From Litchfieldella qijiaojingensis (GTDB taxonomy: Bacteria; Pseudomonadota; Gammaproteobacteria; Pseudomonadales; Halomonadaceae): a stretch of 64,000 nt of DNA. Of this stretch, positions 16,945 to 26,703 are shown piece after piece. The DNA is taken from assembly GCF_014651875.1 (NCBI RefSeq), contig NZ_BMXS01000015.1:10577-74576 (forward strand), written 5' to 3'. The notes beneath the pieces were generated by a model. That model searched no databases. It was not told where the DNA came from and saw nothing but the letters and a program-made list of their open reading frames with translations. The first letter of the stretch is position 1. Every line of letters starts with the position of its first letter. The translations under genes were made by a program, and so were the position numbers.

Positions 16945-17041
16945 TGTGAGTGCTGCCGGTGGTCTGGTACCGGCACCATAGGCAAGTCCACGAAATCAAG
17001 CGCTTGCAGTGATGACAGTCGCCCATAGTGGCGGCTTTTTT
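16945..17041 (+). ncRNA. Candidate small RNA, about 97 nt
   Basis: Between a promoter-like sequence and an intrinsic terminator lie a perfect 7-bp hairpin (TGCCGGT 16954-16960 / ACCGGCA 16969-16975), a possible second stem (GCAAG / CTTGC, 16982-17007) and the terminator stem. I recognise no known RNA family. The first hairpin region also resembles the 3' end of tRNA-Thr, so a degenerate attachment site is an alternative reading. Confidence 0.4.
17017..17041 (+). terminator. Intrinsic terminator without an upstream coding gene nearby
   Basis: AGTCGCC (17017-17023) pairs with GGCGGCT (17030-17036, one U-G pair), and T residues run from 17036 to 17041. It may end a small RNA or the toxin-antitoxin transcript, whose last gene stops 120 bases earlier. 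Confidence 0.72.
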
Positions 17042-17235
17042 GTGCTCTGTGTGGCGGAGAGCCTCGGCACGAGGCATGGCTGCCCCTTGAAATTCCTCTC
17101 TGTCATTCGCACATCTACGGCAGCTTCGTAGTGCTTGGCGCTGACGAGGTGTTTTTCTCGTTGTTTAATAATTAGTTATCGGCAATATGCCGGACTGGAT
17201 CTGAACCCGATCACAAACGTTTTGGAGGTGAACGG

Positions 17236-18171
17236 ATGTCAGTACAGACCGCATCCCGCAATCCATCTCATCATGCGGCTCCGAGCCGCGACCCTTACCC
17301 TACGCGCTTGGCTCGTCCCTGGGACTTGCCCTGGATCGACCGTCAGGAGGCGGTGGTCAAGGGCAAGGCAAGCGATGGGCCGCTGACTCAACAACAGCTC
17401 GACACATTCGAGCGCAATGGCTTCCTGTTCGAACCCGGCTTCCTGTCGGCGGAAGAAGTGGCAGAGCTTCGTGAAGAGCTGAAAATCCTGCTCGACAGCG
17501 ATGAGTACGCCGGCAAGGACTTCAGCATCACCGAGCCTGATAGCCAGGAAATCCGTTCACTGTTTGCCGTGCACTTTTTGTCCGAGCGCTTTGCACGCCT
17601 GGCCAAGGATGAGCGGTTGATGGGACGTGCCCGTCAGATCGTGGGTGGTGATGTCTATGTTCATCAGTCACGCATCAACTACAAGCCCGGTTTCGAAGGC
17701 AAGGGCTTCAACTGGCACTCGGATTTCGAAACCTGGCACGCCGAGGACGGCATGCCGGCCATGCACGCGGTGAGCGCTTCCATCGTGCTGACCGACAACC
17801 ATCACTACAATGGCCCCTTGATGCTGATTCCAGGCTCGCATCGTGTATTCGTAGCGTGCCTGGGCGAGACGCCGGACGATCACCACAAGCAGTCGCTGAA
17901 GACCCAGGAATTCGGGGTTCCCAGCCGCGAGGCGTTGCGTGAGTTGATCGGCCGCAATGGCATCGAAGCGCCGACCGGTGCCGCGGGTGGCCTGCTGCTG
18001 TTCGACTGCAACACGCTGCATGGCTCCAATGCCAATATGTCACCGGATCCGCGCAGTAATGTATTCTTTGTCTATAACCGTGTAGACAATGCCTGCGGTG
18101 AGCCTTACGCCGCCAAGCGTCGCCGTCCGGCTTTCTTGGCACATGAGCCGGGAGAATTCTGGACGCCTTGA
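17236..18171 (+). CDS. ectD: Ectoine hydroxylase EctD
   Basis: EctD is a 2-oxoglutarate- and Fe(II)-dependent dioxygenase that converts the compatible solute ectoine to 5-hydroxyectoine. The iron ligands are His161 and Asp163 in FNWHSDFETWHAEDGMP and His262 in FDCNTLHGSNANMSP; Arg273 in SPDPRSNVFFVYNRVDN is placed to bind 2-oxoglutarate. The 311-residue length is normal. GGAGG stands 7 bases before the ATG. ectABC is not nearby, so ectoine must be made from another locus. A weak promoter candidate is TTGTTT (17161) with CAATAT (17183). This gene is the best single pointer to a halophile. Confidence 0.96.
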   Translation: MSVQTASRNPSHHAAPSRDPYPTRLARPWDLPWIDRQEAVVKGKASDGPLTQQQLDTFERNGFLFEPGFLSAEEVAELREELKILLDSDEYAGKDFSITEPDSQEIRSLFAVHFLSERFARLAKDERLMGRARQIVGGDVYVHQSRINYKPGFEGKGFNWHSDFETWHAEDGMPAMHAVSASIVLTDNHHYNGPLMLIPGSHRVFVACLGETPDDHHKQSLKTQEFGVPSREALRELIGRNGIEAPTGAAGGLLLFDCNTLHGSNANMSPDPRSNVFFVYNRVDNACGEPYAAKRRRPAFLAHEPGEFWTP

Positions 18172-18296
18172 GGAAGACTGACCAAGCGTGAGATGGGGGC
18201 AATCCTGACCGGGGCCTCTGCACTGATGCGCCTGCTGCGGTAGACTAGCGTCCGTTGCCGCAAGCAGCGCGTACCATGTCAAGGAGAATACCCGCC

Positions 18297-18962
18297 ATGC
18301 GCTTCGTTCCCCGTTTCACCGATGGCCAGGAGTTTCCCCATGCGCTCGGCAAGATCGTTTGCGTCGGCCGCAACTATGCCGACCATGCCAAGGAACTGAA
18401 CAATCCGGTACCCAGTGAACCTTTGCTGTTCATCAAGCCAGCCACTTGCGCGGTGCCCTTGGAAGAGCCGATCGATGTCCCCTTTTCGCGCGGCGAAGTT
18501 CACTTCGAGACCGAACTGGCACTATTGATTGGCGAGCCCTTGACCCGTGCCACTGCCAGTGAAGCCGAGCGTGCGGTAGTGGGCATCGGCCTGGCGTTGG
18601 ATCTTACCCTGCGTGATGTCCAAGCCCGCTTGAAGGAGAAGGGCCATCCTTGGGAGATCGCCAAGGCCTTTGATGGGGCTTGTCCGTTGTCGTCCTTTCT
18701 GAGGTTGCAACGGGTTCCCAACTGGAGTGCCCTGGCCTTCAGCCTCGATATAAATGGGGAACGTTGCCAGAGTGGCGAAGGTGCCGACATGCTGTTTCCG
18801 GTGGCCACGCTGCTCTCGGAAATGAGCCGACACTTCACCCTGCTGCCGGGGGATGTGGTGCTGACCGGTACTCCGGCTGGAGTGGGGGAACTGCCCAGGG
18901 AGGCTGAACTACACTTTACCCTCACTGGTGGCCTGGAAGTGACTACGCGTGTCCTGGACTAG
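18297..18962 (+). CDS. Fumarylacetoacetate hydrolase (FAH) family protein
   Basis: A 221-residue FAH-fold protein of the small YcgM-like group, acting on acylpyruvates or similar beta-diketones. Features: KIVCVGRNYADHAKELNN, the metal-binding EVHFETELALLIG, and VVLTGTPAGVGEL near the C terminus. I start at the ATG at 18297, which follows AAGGAG (18281-18286) by 10 bases; an ATG at 18276 precedes that site. The stop TAG (18960-18962) is also the outer end of a dispersed repeat. The exact substrate cannot be told. Confidence 0.85.
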   Translation: MRFVPRFTDGQEFPHALGKIVCVGRNYADHAKELNNPVPSEPLLFIKPATCAVPLEEPIDVPFSRGEVHFETELALLIGEPLTRATASEAERAVVGIGLALDLTLRDVQARLKEKGHPWEIAKAFDGACPLSSFLRLQRVPNWSALAFSLDINGERCQSGEGADMLFPVATLLSEMSRHFTLLPGDVVLTGTPAGVGELPREAELHFTLTGGLEVTTRVLD

Positions 18963-19107
18963 GTTTTGTCCGAAAACTGCCTGCGCTCGACCATACGGTG
19001 TTAAAAATCAGCTCAAAATGCTCATTTACACCCACGTAAACTCCGCTTTCTCGCTGATTTTTGCCTTGTCTGGCCATCGCTCGGCGACTTTTCGTACAAG
19101 CCCTAGG
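18960..19107. repeat. Dispersed hairpin element, copy 1
   Basis: A 148-base imperfect palindrome lying between the convergent FAH and speA genes. Outer arms are TAGGTTTTGTCCGAAAA and TTTTCGTACAAGCCCTA; inner arms AAAAATCAGC and GCTGATTTTT; the tip is TTTAC-ACCCAC-GTAAA. Its first TAG is the FAH stop codon. Copies 2 and 3 are at 43173-43317 and 49431-49593. It probably also acts as a bidirectional transcription terminator. Confidence 0.88.
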
Positions 19108-19163
19108 GCGTCATGGCGGTAAGTCGTTTCCTGGCACGAGCCCTCGTGGGCTCGTCCATCGTG

Positions 19164-21065
19164 CTACTCCAGATACGTGTAGCCCCGTAGCCCAGCGGAC
19201 AGGTCATCGAGGAACAGGTCGCGCTCGCTCTTGGGCAGACCGCTGGCATCGAGCTGGGCGGCCAAGTGGCGACGCAGCACCTCGGCGTCGAAGTTCACGT
19301 AATCCAGCACGTCGGCCACGCTGTCACCACGGATGGCATGCGATAGCACCCAGTTGCCCTCAGCATCGAGCGCGGCGTCCACTGAATCGGTGTCACCGAA
19401 CAGGTTGTGCAGGTCGCCGAGAATCTCCTGATAGGCGCCGACCAGGAAGAAGCCCAGCAGTTTTTCCTCTCCCTCTTGCCACTCCGGCAGTGGCAGTGAT
19501 GTCTCGACCCCTTGCCCATCGACGTAGAGGTCGATGCGGCCGTCAGAGTCGCAGGTGATGTCCTGAATCACGCCGCGGCGGGTGAGCTCGCGATTGAGCC
19601 CAGTGAGCGGCAGTACCGGGAAGATCTGTTGAATACCCCACACGTCGGGAACCGACTGAAACAACGAAAAGTTGACGAACAGCTTATCGGCGAGTTTCTC
19701 GGCAAGTTCGTCGAAAATCTCGCGGTGCGCGCGATTACGCGGGTCAAGCTGCTGGCGAAGCTGGGTGCAGCAGGAGAAATAGACGCCTTCCCCCTCGGCG
19801 CGTGTGGCAATGTCGGCCAGTCCCATCACGAAACGATCCTGCAGCTCGGTAATCGCCTGCACCAGGTCGTGATAGGCCTCGACCAGACCACGGGGATCAT
19901 CCATCGCGACTAATCGGTCGTGAACTCGCCACAGTTCATCGACCTGGGGGTCGCCCTGGATGTGTCGTTCAGGCGGCTCGCGGTTCAGGCGCTCCTCGCC
20001 GATCACGTTGGTGATCAGCATCGCATGGTGGGCGGTGAGCGCTCGCCCCGATTCGGAGATCAGGTGAGGGTGGGGCAAACCTTCGCTCTCGCAGGCCTGG
20101 CGGAAGGCCCAGACCACGTTGCTGGCGTATTCGCGCATCGAATAGTTGATCGAGCACTCGCTACGCGAGCGGGTGCCTTCGTAGTCGATTCCCAGGCCGC
20201 CGCCGACGTCCACGGTATCCACCGGCGCGCCCAATTCCCGCAGGCTTTGATAGAAGCGGGCGCACTCGCGCAAGCCGCGTTGGATGTCGCGGATATTGGC
20301 GATCTGCGACCCGAGATGGAAGTGTACCAGTTGCAGGCTATCCAGGGCATCGGCCGCGCGCAGACGCTCGACCACACCTAGAATCTGACCGGCGGTCAGG
20401 CCGAACTTGGATTTCTCGCCTCCGGTATTCTGCCACTTGCCCTTGCCCACCGAGGCCAGGCGAGCGCGCAGGCCGATGCGAGGCCGAACCTCTAGCCGCT
20501 CGGCCTCTTCGAGGATCAGGGACAGCTCCGAGTACTTCTCCACCACCAGATAGACGCGGTGGCCGAGCTTCTCGCCCATCAATGCCAGGCGCACGTACTC
20601 GCGATCCTTATAGCCGTTGCAGACGATCAGCGAGGGGCCATCGCCGGATAACGCCAGCACCGCGAGCAGCTCTGGCTTGCTGCCGGCTTCCAGACCCACG
20701 CGGTCACGACCGCGTTCCTGGGTGGCGAGGATCTCCTCGACCACGCGACGTTGCTGGTTGACCTTGATCGGATAAACGGCGGTATAGCCGCCCCCGTAGG
20801 CCTCTTCGGTCATGGCGGCATCGAAGGCGCCACACAACTGCTCGACGCGATCGTGCAGGATATCGGTGAAACGCACCAATACCGGCAGGCGCAGGCCGGC
20901 CTGACGCAACTGGGTCGCCAGCGAGCTCAGCGGCAGGGCTGGGCCGGGAGTTTCGCTACCCAGCGGGAGTACCGTGGCTCGGCCATGATCATCGACATCG
21001 AAATAACCGCTGCCCCACTGGTCGATGTTATAGGTTTGGCGAGCGTTGGCGGCAGTGGTGGTCAT
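19164..21065 (-). CDS. speA: Biosynthetic arginine decarboxylase SpeA
   Basis: SpeA decarboxylates arginine to agmatine, the first step of the agmatine route to putrescine. The 633-residue protein has the alanine-racemase-fold PLP lysine in YPIKVNQQRRVVEEI, DTVDVGGGLGIDYEG, and SVPDVWGIQQIFPVLPL near the C terminus. I start at the ATG at 21065 (MTTTAANARQTYNIDQWG), as homologues do; the open frame runs 61 codons further into thrB. The ATG overlaps the thrB stop as ATGA, so the two genes are probably coupled. Confidence 0.95.
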   Translation of the reverse strand: MTTTAANARQTYNIDQWGSGYFDVDDHGRATVLPLGSETPGPALPLSSLATQLRQAGLRLPVLVRFTDILHDRVEQLCGAFDAAMTEEAYGGGYTAVYPIKVNQQRRVVEEILATQERGRDRVGLEAGSKPELLAVLALSGDGPSLIVCNGYKDREYVRLALMGEKLGHRVYLVVEKYSELSLILEEAERLEVRPRIGLRARLASVGKGKWQNTGGEKSKFGLTAGQILGVVERLRAADALDSLQLVHFHLGSQIANIRDIQRGLRECARFYQSLRELGAPVDTVDVGGGLGIDYEGTRSRSECSINYSMREYASNVVWAFRQACESEGLPHPHLISESGRALTAHHAMLITNVIGEERLNREPPERHIQGDPQVDELWRVHDRLVAMDDPRGLVEAYHDLVQAITELQDRFVMGLADIATRAEGEGVYFSCCTQLRQQLDPRNRAHREIFDELAEKLADKLFVNFSLFQSVPDVWGIQQIFPVLPLTGLNRELTRRGVIQDITCDSDGRIDLYVDGQGVETSLPLPEWQEGEEKLLGFFLVGAYQEILGDLHNLFGDTDSVDAALDAEGNWVLSHAIRGDSVADVLDYVNFDAEVLRRHLAAQLDASGLPKSERDLFLDDLSAGLRGYTYLE

Positions 21066-22024
21066 GCAGGGCTCCGGTCGGGCAGGGGCAAGGCGCCATG
21101 TTCCAGGCGTGCCAACAGGATGGTGCGAAATTGGTCCGGATCGTGCGGCGTGAGATCGTGGGCCGGTGGGTCGACATAGACCACCAGCAGTCGTGACAAC
21201 CAATAGCGCAAAGCCGTCATGCGCAGCATCATCGGCCAGGCTTGACATTCGGCCTCGGTCAGCTCCCGACGTGCCTGGTAGGCCTCGAGAATCACATCGT
21301 GGCGCGCCGGATCGAGCCGGCCGTCAGCCTGGGTAGCCCAATCGTTGATGACGATGGCCAGATCGAACAATAGGTCGCCGGTGCAACCGTTGTAGAAGTC
21401 GATGATGCCGCCCAGGCGCTCGCCATCGAATAGGGTGTTGTCGCGAAACAGGTCTCCGTGCAGGGCCCCTTGGGGAAGGTCGGGAGTGTCGCCGAAGAAA
21501 CCTTGGTAGGTGTCGACTTCATCGGCCATCAGAGCTTGATCTTCCGGGGACAGGTAGACCAGCACACGGTTATGCATGGGCACTAGCCAGTGCAAGTCGC
21601 GAGGGTTGGGACGGTGGCCGTCGAAGTGGCGCGACACCGCATGCATATGCCCCAGCGTATCGCCCAGAGCACGACATTGCTCGAGGCTGGGGGCCTTGGG
21701 TGATGTGCCGGGCAGGCGTGGGAACAGCAGCGCTGGCTTGTCGGCCAGGCTCTGCAGGGCGACTCCCTCGCGGTCGTGTAGCGGGCCGGGGACCGGCAGG
21801 CGGTGCTCGTCGAGGTAGTCGAGCAGGTCGACGAAAAACGGCAATTCTTCATGTTCGCCCTGCTCGAACAGGGTCAGCACCAATTCCCTGCGGTCGGTGG
21901 TGACGAAATAGGTGGTATTTTCCGTTCCGCTGGTAACGCCCTCGAGATGCAGCAGTGAGCCGGCATCGAAGCGTTGCAGAAAATCGGCGACCTGTGCGTC
22001 GCTCAATGGGGTGAATACGGCCAT
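21062..22024 (-). CDS. thrB: Homoserine kinase, APH-fold type (ThrB)
   Basis: A 320-residue kinase of the aminoglycoside-phosphotransferase superfamily that matches the Pseudomonas-type ThrB, which phosphorylates homoserine for threonine synthesis. Key elements are GTENTTYFV, the Brenner motif GALHGDLFRDNTLFDG with catalytic Asp and Asn, and GGIIDFYNGCTGDLLFDLA with the metal-binding Asp. The neighbourhood thrB-DUF2782-polA is that of Pseudomonas thrB, which argues against the related stress kinase SrkA. Its stop overlaps the speA start. Confidence 0.88.
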   Translation of the reverse strand: MAVFTPLSDAQVADFLQRFDAGSLLHLEGVTSGTENTTYFVTTDRRELVLTLFEQGEHEELPFFVDLLDYLDEHRLPVPGPLHDREGVALQSLADKPALLFPRLPGTSPKAPSLEQCRALGDTLGHMHAVSRHFDGHRPNPRDLHWLVPMHNRVLVYLSPEDQALMADEVDTYQGFFGDTPDLPQGALHGDLFRDNTLFDGERLGGIIDFYNGCTGDLLFDLAIVINDWATQADGRLDPARHDVILEAYQARRELTEAECQAWPMMLRMTALRYWLSRLLVVYVDPPAHDLTPHDPDQFRTILLARLEHGALPLPDRSPA

Positions 22025-22112
22025 GTGTTTCTCGCCCGGGTTGCCAAGCCGCCTATTGTAGCGTTTTGGTTCGGCGATGCACGATACCTTGTGTCTTTCC
22101 CCTTCGGGTGCG

Positions 22113-22403
22113 TTACCAGGATATCAACACCCATTGTGGCACGGCGATCCGGTCACCTTCCTGGCGCTCGAAGTTGCCGTCGCCGTCGTGGTCCACCAGG
22201 AAGTACGATGGGGCGTTGGCAGGCCGGATCTCGATAGCATAGAGCTGGCCGTTGACCCGGTATTCGCGGATGGTGCGATCCTCTTCCTGGCGAATGGTGA
22301 TATCGGGCTCGACGGACTCCGATTGCTGACCGACCGCCACGGATGCGCTCGCCGTCAGGCAGGCTCCCAAGACGAGGATGGAAACGAGCTTGACTGTCTT
22401 CAT
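22113..22403 (-). CDS. DUF2782 periplasmic protein
   Basis: A 96-residue small protein with a signal peptide (MKTVKLVSILVLGACLTAS, about 25 residues with its tail) and the DUF2782 region EPDITIRQEEDRTIREYRVN to the C-terminal VPQWVLISW. The family is found next to polA and thrB in many gammaproteobacteria; no function is established. CGGAGG stands 7 bases before the ATG on the minus strand. Confidence 0.85.
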   Translation of the reverse strand: MKTVKLVSILVLGACLTASASVAVGQQSESVEPDITIRQEEDRTIREYRVNGQLYAIEIRPANAPSYFLVDHDGDGNFERQEGDRIAVPQWVLISW

Positions 22404-22471
22404 TGCAACCTCCGTGCGGTCACGCTCATCATGTTCCTTTCAGTGTATGACCCTTTCGAGTGACAAGGAAT

Positions 22472-23659
22472 TCACTTTCTTTCTATAGCGGCGATGGGAC
22501 GCAGGGCCAGGAACCAGCCTGTTACCACGAAGGCCAGCATGGCGATCAGAATGGTGGCGAAATGCGCGCCAAGATCGATGACCAACCCCAGAAGCGCGGG
22601 GGCAATGCCGGTGGAGAACACCATGGCTGCACTCAGCGTCGAACGTACCCGACCCAAGTGTTCGCTTCCCCACAGCTTCACCAGCACACTGGTGGCGATG
22701 GGTTCCTGCATGCCCATCGCCAGGCCGCCACCGACCATCAGTGCCCAGATGCCGATATCGCCGCCCAGTACGATGGCGACCACCATCGCCAAGGCGTAGG
22801 GCAGCAAATAGAGGCGGGCGAGGCGTGCGGGCCCCAGGCGGTCCACCCAGCGTCCTCCCAGCAAGGCGCCGGGGAGTTTGGCGACTCCCATGCCGGCCAA
22901 GGCAAGTGCATAGGTGGAAAGCGAGGCGCCCAGGTCGGCGGTCATCTGTGCTTGATAGATGAATACCCCAGTCATGGTCACCGGCAAGGCCATCAGCAGC
23001 GGCAACAGTTGCCAGAAACGCCGCTCACGAAACGGGCGTGGCCCTTGGCGGCGCGTGCGTCGATCCGGCTTGGGTCCCGGTGCCGGAGGCCAGGGGCCAC
23101 GCAGCAACAGGGCTACCCACAATCCCAGCAGGATCAAGCCGAACAGCCACCAGACCCCCTGCCAGCCGAGCCATATCAGAAGGGCGGCTACCAGAGGGGG
23201 TAATGTAGCTTCTCCCAAGGGAAGCCCTAGACTCACCAGCCCCAAAGCGCGACCGCGATTATGGGTAAATTCCCGTCCCGCCAGGGTATTGCCCAGATGT
23301 GTCATCATGCCCTGGCCGCAGAAGCGGATCAGGGCGAGCCCCAACAGGCCGGTCAGCCACCAGGGTGACAGGGTCAACAGCAGGATGCCGATCCCCAGGC
23401 TGAGGAGAATGCCGATGGCGAAGCGTCGCGGGGCGATCCAGTCGATACTAGGGCCGATGCGAAGCATGGCGAAGCCGGCGCACAAGGTGACGGTGGCGTA
23501 AGCGGTACCGAACTGCCCGGCACTCAAGCCCAGTTGCATCGAGATCGGCGCCTGAAACAAGCCGATGAAGAAGCTCTGGCCCAGGCTTGAAGAAAACAAT
23601 GCCAGAAAGGCGATGCCCAGTAGTCCCTTGTGATCGCGTAGCAGGGTGCGATAGCCCAT
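22472..23659 (-). CDS. Major facilitator superfamily transporter
   Basis: A 395-residue MFS protein with about 12 hydrophobic segments split by a basic central loop (about residues 195-215, rich in Pro, Arg and Lys). MFS-like signatures include RGRALGLVSLGLPLGEA and GVAKLPGALLGGRWVDRLGP. It is a single gene between DUF2782 and the divergent polA. Substrate cannot be predicted; no operon partner gives a hint. Confidence 0.85.
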   Translation of the reverse strand: MGYRTLLRDHKGLLGIAFLALFSSSLGQSFFIGLFQAPISMQLGLSAGQFGTAYATVTLCAGFAMLRIGPSIDWIAPRRFAIGILLSLGIGILLLTLSPWWLTGLLGLALIRFCGQGMMTHLGNTLAGREFTHNRGRALGLVSLGLPLGEATLPPLVAALLIWLGWQGVWWLFGLILLGLWVALLLRGPWPPAPGPKPDRRTRRQGPRPFRERRFWQLLPLLMALPVTMTGVFIYQAQMTADLGASLSTYALALAGMGVAKLPGALLGGRWVDRLGPARLARLYLLPYALAMVVAIVLGGDIGIWALMVGGGLAMGMQEPIATSVLVKLWGSEHLGRVRSTLSAAMVFSTGIAPALLGLVIDLGAHFATILIAMLAFVVTGWFLALRPIAAIERK

Positions 23660-23792
23660 GATGACTCCCTGTCGGCTCAGGCGAGATAAGAATCCAGCCC
23701 ATGTTAGCAGGCTAAGTGGTCGAGTGCCTGACGAGTCGCGGTGAGCTGCGTATCATGTGGTTCAATGCCAACGTTCAAGGGAAATGTTCATC

Positions 23793-26579
23793 ATGGCCAC
23801 CACCCCCATCGTTCTCGTCGACGGGTCGTCCTATCTCTATCGCGCCTTCCATGCACTGCCGGCACTGACCACTTCCAAGGGCCAGCCCACCGGTGCGGTC
23901 AAGGGGGTGCTCAACATGTTGAAGCGCCTGATCAAGGATTACCCGGACAGCCCCATGGCGGTGGTCTTCGACGCCAAGGGCAAGACCTTTCGCGACGAAC
24001 TGTTCGAAGAGTACAAGGCTCAACGGCCGCCGATGCCCGATGAGTTGCGGGTTCAGGTCGAGCCGCTGCATGCTTGCGTGCGGGCACTCGGCCTGCCGCT
24101 GCTATGCATCGAGGGCGTCGAGGCCGATGATGTCATCGGCACCCTGGCGCGTCGCGCCACCCAGGCCGGTCGCGATGCGGTGATCTCCACCGGCGACAAG
24201 GACATGGCGCAACTGGTCAATTCCCACATCACCCTGGTCAATACCATGAAGGACGAGACCTTGGACGTCGCCGGCGTCAAGGACAAGTTCGGATTGCCAC
24301 CGGAGTTGATCATCGACTTCCTGGCGTTGATGGGCGACAAGGTCGACAATATCCCCGGGGTGCCCGGGGTGGGCGAGAAGACTGCTCTTGGGCTGTTGCA
24401 AGGTATGGGTGGCGGCTTGGACGCCATCTACGCCGACCTCGACAAGATCAAGACGCTGGATTTCCGCGGTGCCAAGACCCTGGCCAAGAAGCTCGAGGAA
24501 CACCGCGACCAGGCGTTTCTCTCCTACCGGCTCGCCACCATCAAGACCGACTGCGAGTTACCGGTAGGGCTCGACGACCTGGATATCGCCCATCCCGACC
24601 GCGAGGCCCTGCTCGAACTCTATCGCGAACTGGAGTTCAAGGGCTGGTTGGCCGAGCTGTTGGAAGGCCAGGACGAGGGGGTCGATGACGTTGCGGGAGG
24701 GCGACCGGTAGGCGAGGGAACCGAGGGTGACTCTGCCGCCACCTCAACGAGTGCCGGACGCCAGGATCATATGATTCTCGAACAGGCCGAGTTCGATGCC
24801 TGGCTCGAGCGATTGCAAAAGGCCGAGGTGTTCTGCTTTGACCTGGAAACCACCAGTCTCGATTACATGCAGGCCGAGATCGTCGGCGTGGGGCTCTCGC
24901 TCGAGCCCGGTGAAGCGGCATACATTCCGCTTGCCCACGACTATCTCGATGCTCCCAAGCAGCTCGACAGGCGAGCCGTTCTCGAGGCTCTCAGGCCGTT
25001 GTGGGAGGACCCGGCCAAGGGCAAGATCGGCCAGAACCTCAAGTACGATATCTCGGTGCTGGCCAACTACGACATCCGGGTAGTGGGGCCGCTCACCGAT
25101 ACCATGCTCGAGTCCTATGTGCTCAACTCCACCGCCACCCGCCACGACATGGACTCCCTGGCGCTCAAGTACCTGGGCGAGAAGACCATCAGCTTCGAGG
25201 ATATCGCCGGCAAGGGCGCCAAGCAGTTGACCTTCAACCAGATCGCCCTCGAGCAGGCCGTCCCCTATGCCTGTGAGGATGTCGATATCACCTTGCGCCT
25301 GCACCACGAGTTGCGTCCGCGTGTCGAAGCGGAAGGGCGCCTGGCCAAGGTGCTCGACGAGCTGGAACAACCTCTGATTCCGGTGCTGTCGCGTATGGAG
25401 CGCAATGGTGTGGCGCTCGACGGGGAGCGCCTGCTGCGCCAGAGCCGCGAGCTGGAAACCCGCATCCGCGAGTTGGAAGCGCAAGCCTTCGACCTGGCCG
25501 GTCGTGAGTTCAACCTGGGCTCCCCCAAACAGCTTGGTCAGATCCTGTTCGAGGAACTGAAGATCCCGGTGCGCAAGAAAACACCCAAGGGAGCCCCGTC
25601 CACGGCCGAGGCGGTACTCGAGGAGCTGGCGCTGGACTATCCGTTGCCCAAGGTGATCATGGAGCACCGCGGCCTGTCCAAACTCAAGTCGACTTACACT
25701 GACAAACTACCGATATTGATCGATAAGACCACGGGGCGGCTGCATACCAGCTATCATCAGGCGGTCGCCGCCACCGGCCGGCTATCTTCCAGCGATCCCA
25801 ACCTGCAGAACATTCCGATTCGCACCGAGGAGGGGCGCAAGATCCGCCAGGCCTTCATTGCCCGGCCTGGCTACCGCATCGTCGCCGCCGACTATTCGCA
25901 GATCGAGCTGCGCATCATGGCTCACCTTTCCGAGGACAAGGGGCTGCTCGAGGCCTTCGCCGAGAACCGCGACATCCACGCCGCCACCGCCGCCGAGGTG
26001 TTCGGCACGGCGCTGGACAAGGTCACGCCGGACCAGCGGCGCAGCGCCAAGGCCATCAACTTCGGGCTGATCTATGGCATGAGCGCCTGGGGGCTGTCGA
26101 AGCAGTTGCACATCGAGCGCGGCCAGGCGCAGACCTACATCGACCGTTATTTCGACCGTTACCCCGGCGTGGCGCGCTACATGGAACGCATTCGCTCACA
26201 GGCAGCCGAGGACGGTTACGTGGAAACGGTCTTCGGACGCCGCCTCTACCTGCCAGAAATCAAGGCACAGAACCAGGCCCGCCGTCAGGCCGCCGAACGC
26301 ACCGCCATCAACGCTCCCATGCAGGGAACCGCCGCCGATATCATCAAGCGGGCGATGATCGACGTCGACGCCTGGTTGCAAGGTCTATCAGGCAAGCAGG
26401 CCGAGTTCGACGCCTGGATGGTGATGCAGGTTCATGACGAGCTGGTCTTCGAGGTCAAGGAGGACCAGGCCGACGGCTTTATCGAGGCGGTCAAGTCCCG
26501 CATGCGTGACGCTGCCTCCCTTAGTGTGGAGCTGGTCGTCGAGGCCGAGAGCGGCGCCAATTGGGACGAGGCGCATTGA
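23793..26579 (+). CDS. polA: DNA polymerase I
   Basis: A 928-residue three-domain Pol I. The 5'-3' exonuclease (about 1-290) starts [17 protein letters not shown] and has [14 protein letters not shown] and [20 protein letters not shown]. The 3'-5' proofreading domain (about 325-515) keeps acidic residues in [18 protein letters not shown] and [10 protein letters not shown], so it should be active. The polymerase domain holds [38 protein letters not shown] and [15 protein letters not shown] start at ATG 23793 ([11 protein letters not shown]); AAGGGA lies 10 bases upstream, while an ATG at 23784 is too near it. A polar linker of about 40 residues separates the exonuclease domains. Confidence 0.97.
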   Translation: MATTPIVLVDGSSYLYRAFHALPALTTSKGQPTGAVKGVLNMLKRLIKDYPDSPMAVVFDAKGKTFRDELFEEYKAQRPPMPDELRVQVEPLHACVRALGLPLLCIEGVEADDVIGTLARRATQAGRDAVISTGDKDMAQLVNSHITLVNTMKDETLDVAGVKDKFGLPPELIIDFLALMGDKVDNIPGVPGVGEKTALGLLQGMGGGLDAIYADLDKIKTLDFRGAKTLAKKLEEHRDQAFLSYRLATIKTDCELPVGLDDLDIAHPDREALLELYRELEFKGWLAELLEGQDEGVDDVAGGRPVGEGTEGDSAATSTSAGRQDHMILEQAEFDAWLERLQKAEVFCFDLETTSLDYMQAEIVGVGLSLEPGEAAYIPLAHDYLDAPKQLDRRAVLEALRPLWEDPAKGKIGQNLKYDISVLANYDIRVVGPLTDTMLESYVLNSTATRHDMDSLALKYLGEKTISFEDIAGKGAKQLTFNQIALEQAVPYACEDVDITLRLHHELRPRVEAEGRLAKVLDELEQPLIPVLSRMERNGVALDGERLLRQSRELETRIRELEAQAFDLAGREFNLGSPKQLGQILFEELKIPVRKKTPKGAPSTAEAVLEELALDYPLPKVIMEHRGLSKLKSTYTDKLPILIDKTTGRLHTSYHQAVAATGRLSSSDPNLQNIPIRTEEGRKIRQAFIARPGYRIVAADYSQIELRIMAHLSEDKGLLEAFAENRDIHAATAAEVFGTALDKVTPDQRRSAKAINFGLIYGMSAWGLSKQLHIERGQAQTYIDRYFDRYPGVARYMERIRSQAAEDGYVETVFGRRLYLPEIKAQNQARRQAAERTAINAPMQGTAADIIKRAMIDVDAWLQGLSGKQAEFDAWMVMQVHDELVFEVKEDQADGFIEAVKSRMRDAASLSVELVVEAESGANWDEAH

Positions 26580-26644
26580 GGGAAGGAAAACGGACGCATG
26601 TAGTGAAGGGATGAGGCCAGTCCAAAGGACAGAAAGGTCGAGAG

Positions 26645-26678
26645 AAAAACACGGCCCGCGGCAATACTGCCGCGGGCC
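26645..26678 (-). terminator. Intrinsic terminator of fbpA
   Basis: A perfect 11-bp stem (26653-26663 with 26668-26678) and 4-base loop, followed on the minus strand by five T residues (complement of 26645-26649). It ends the fbpA transcript 25 bases after the gene. Confidence 0.93.
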
Positions 26679-26703
26679 ATGGGGTACCAGATGTCTGTAA
26701 GGC

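Noticed and set aside
24744..25667. Long antisense frame inside polA (307 residues)
   Set aside because: It is a shadow of a GC-rich coding gene: no ribosome site, no domain, and polA is intact.
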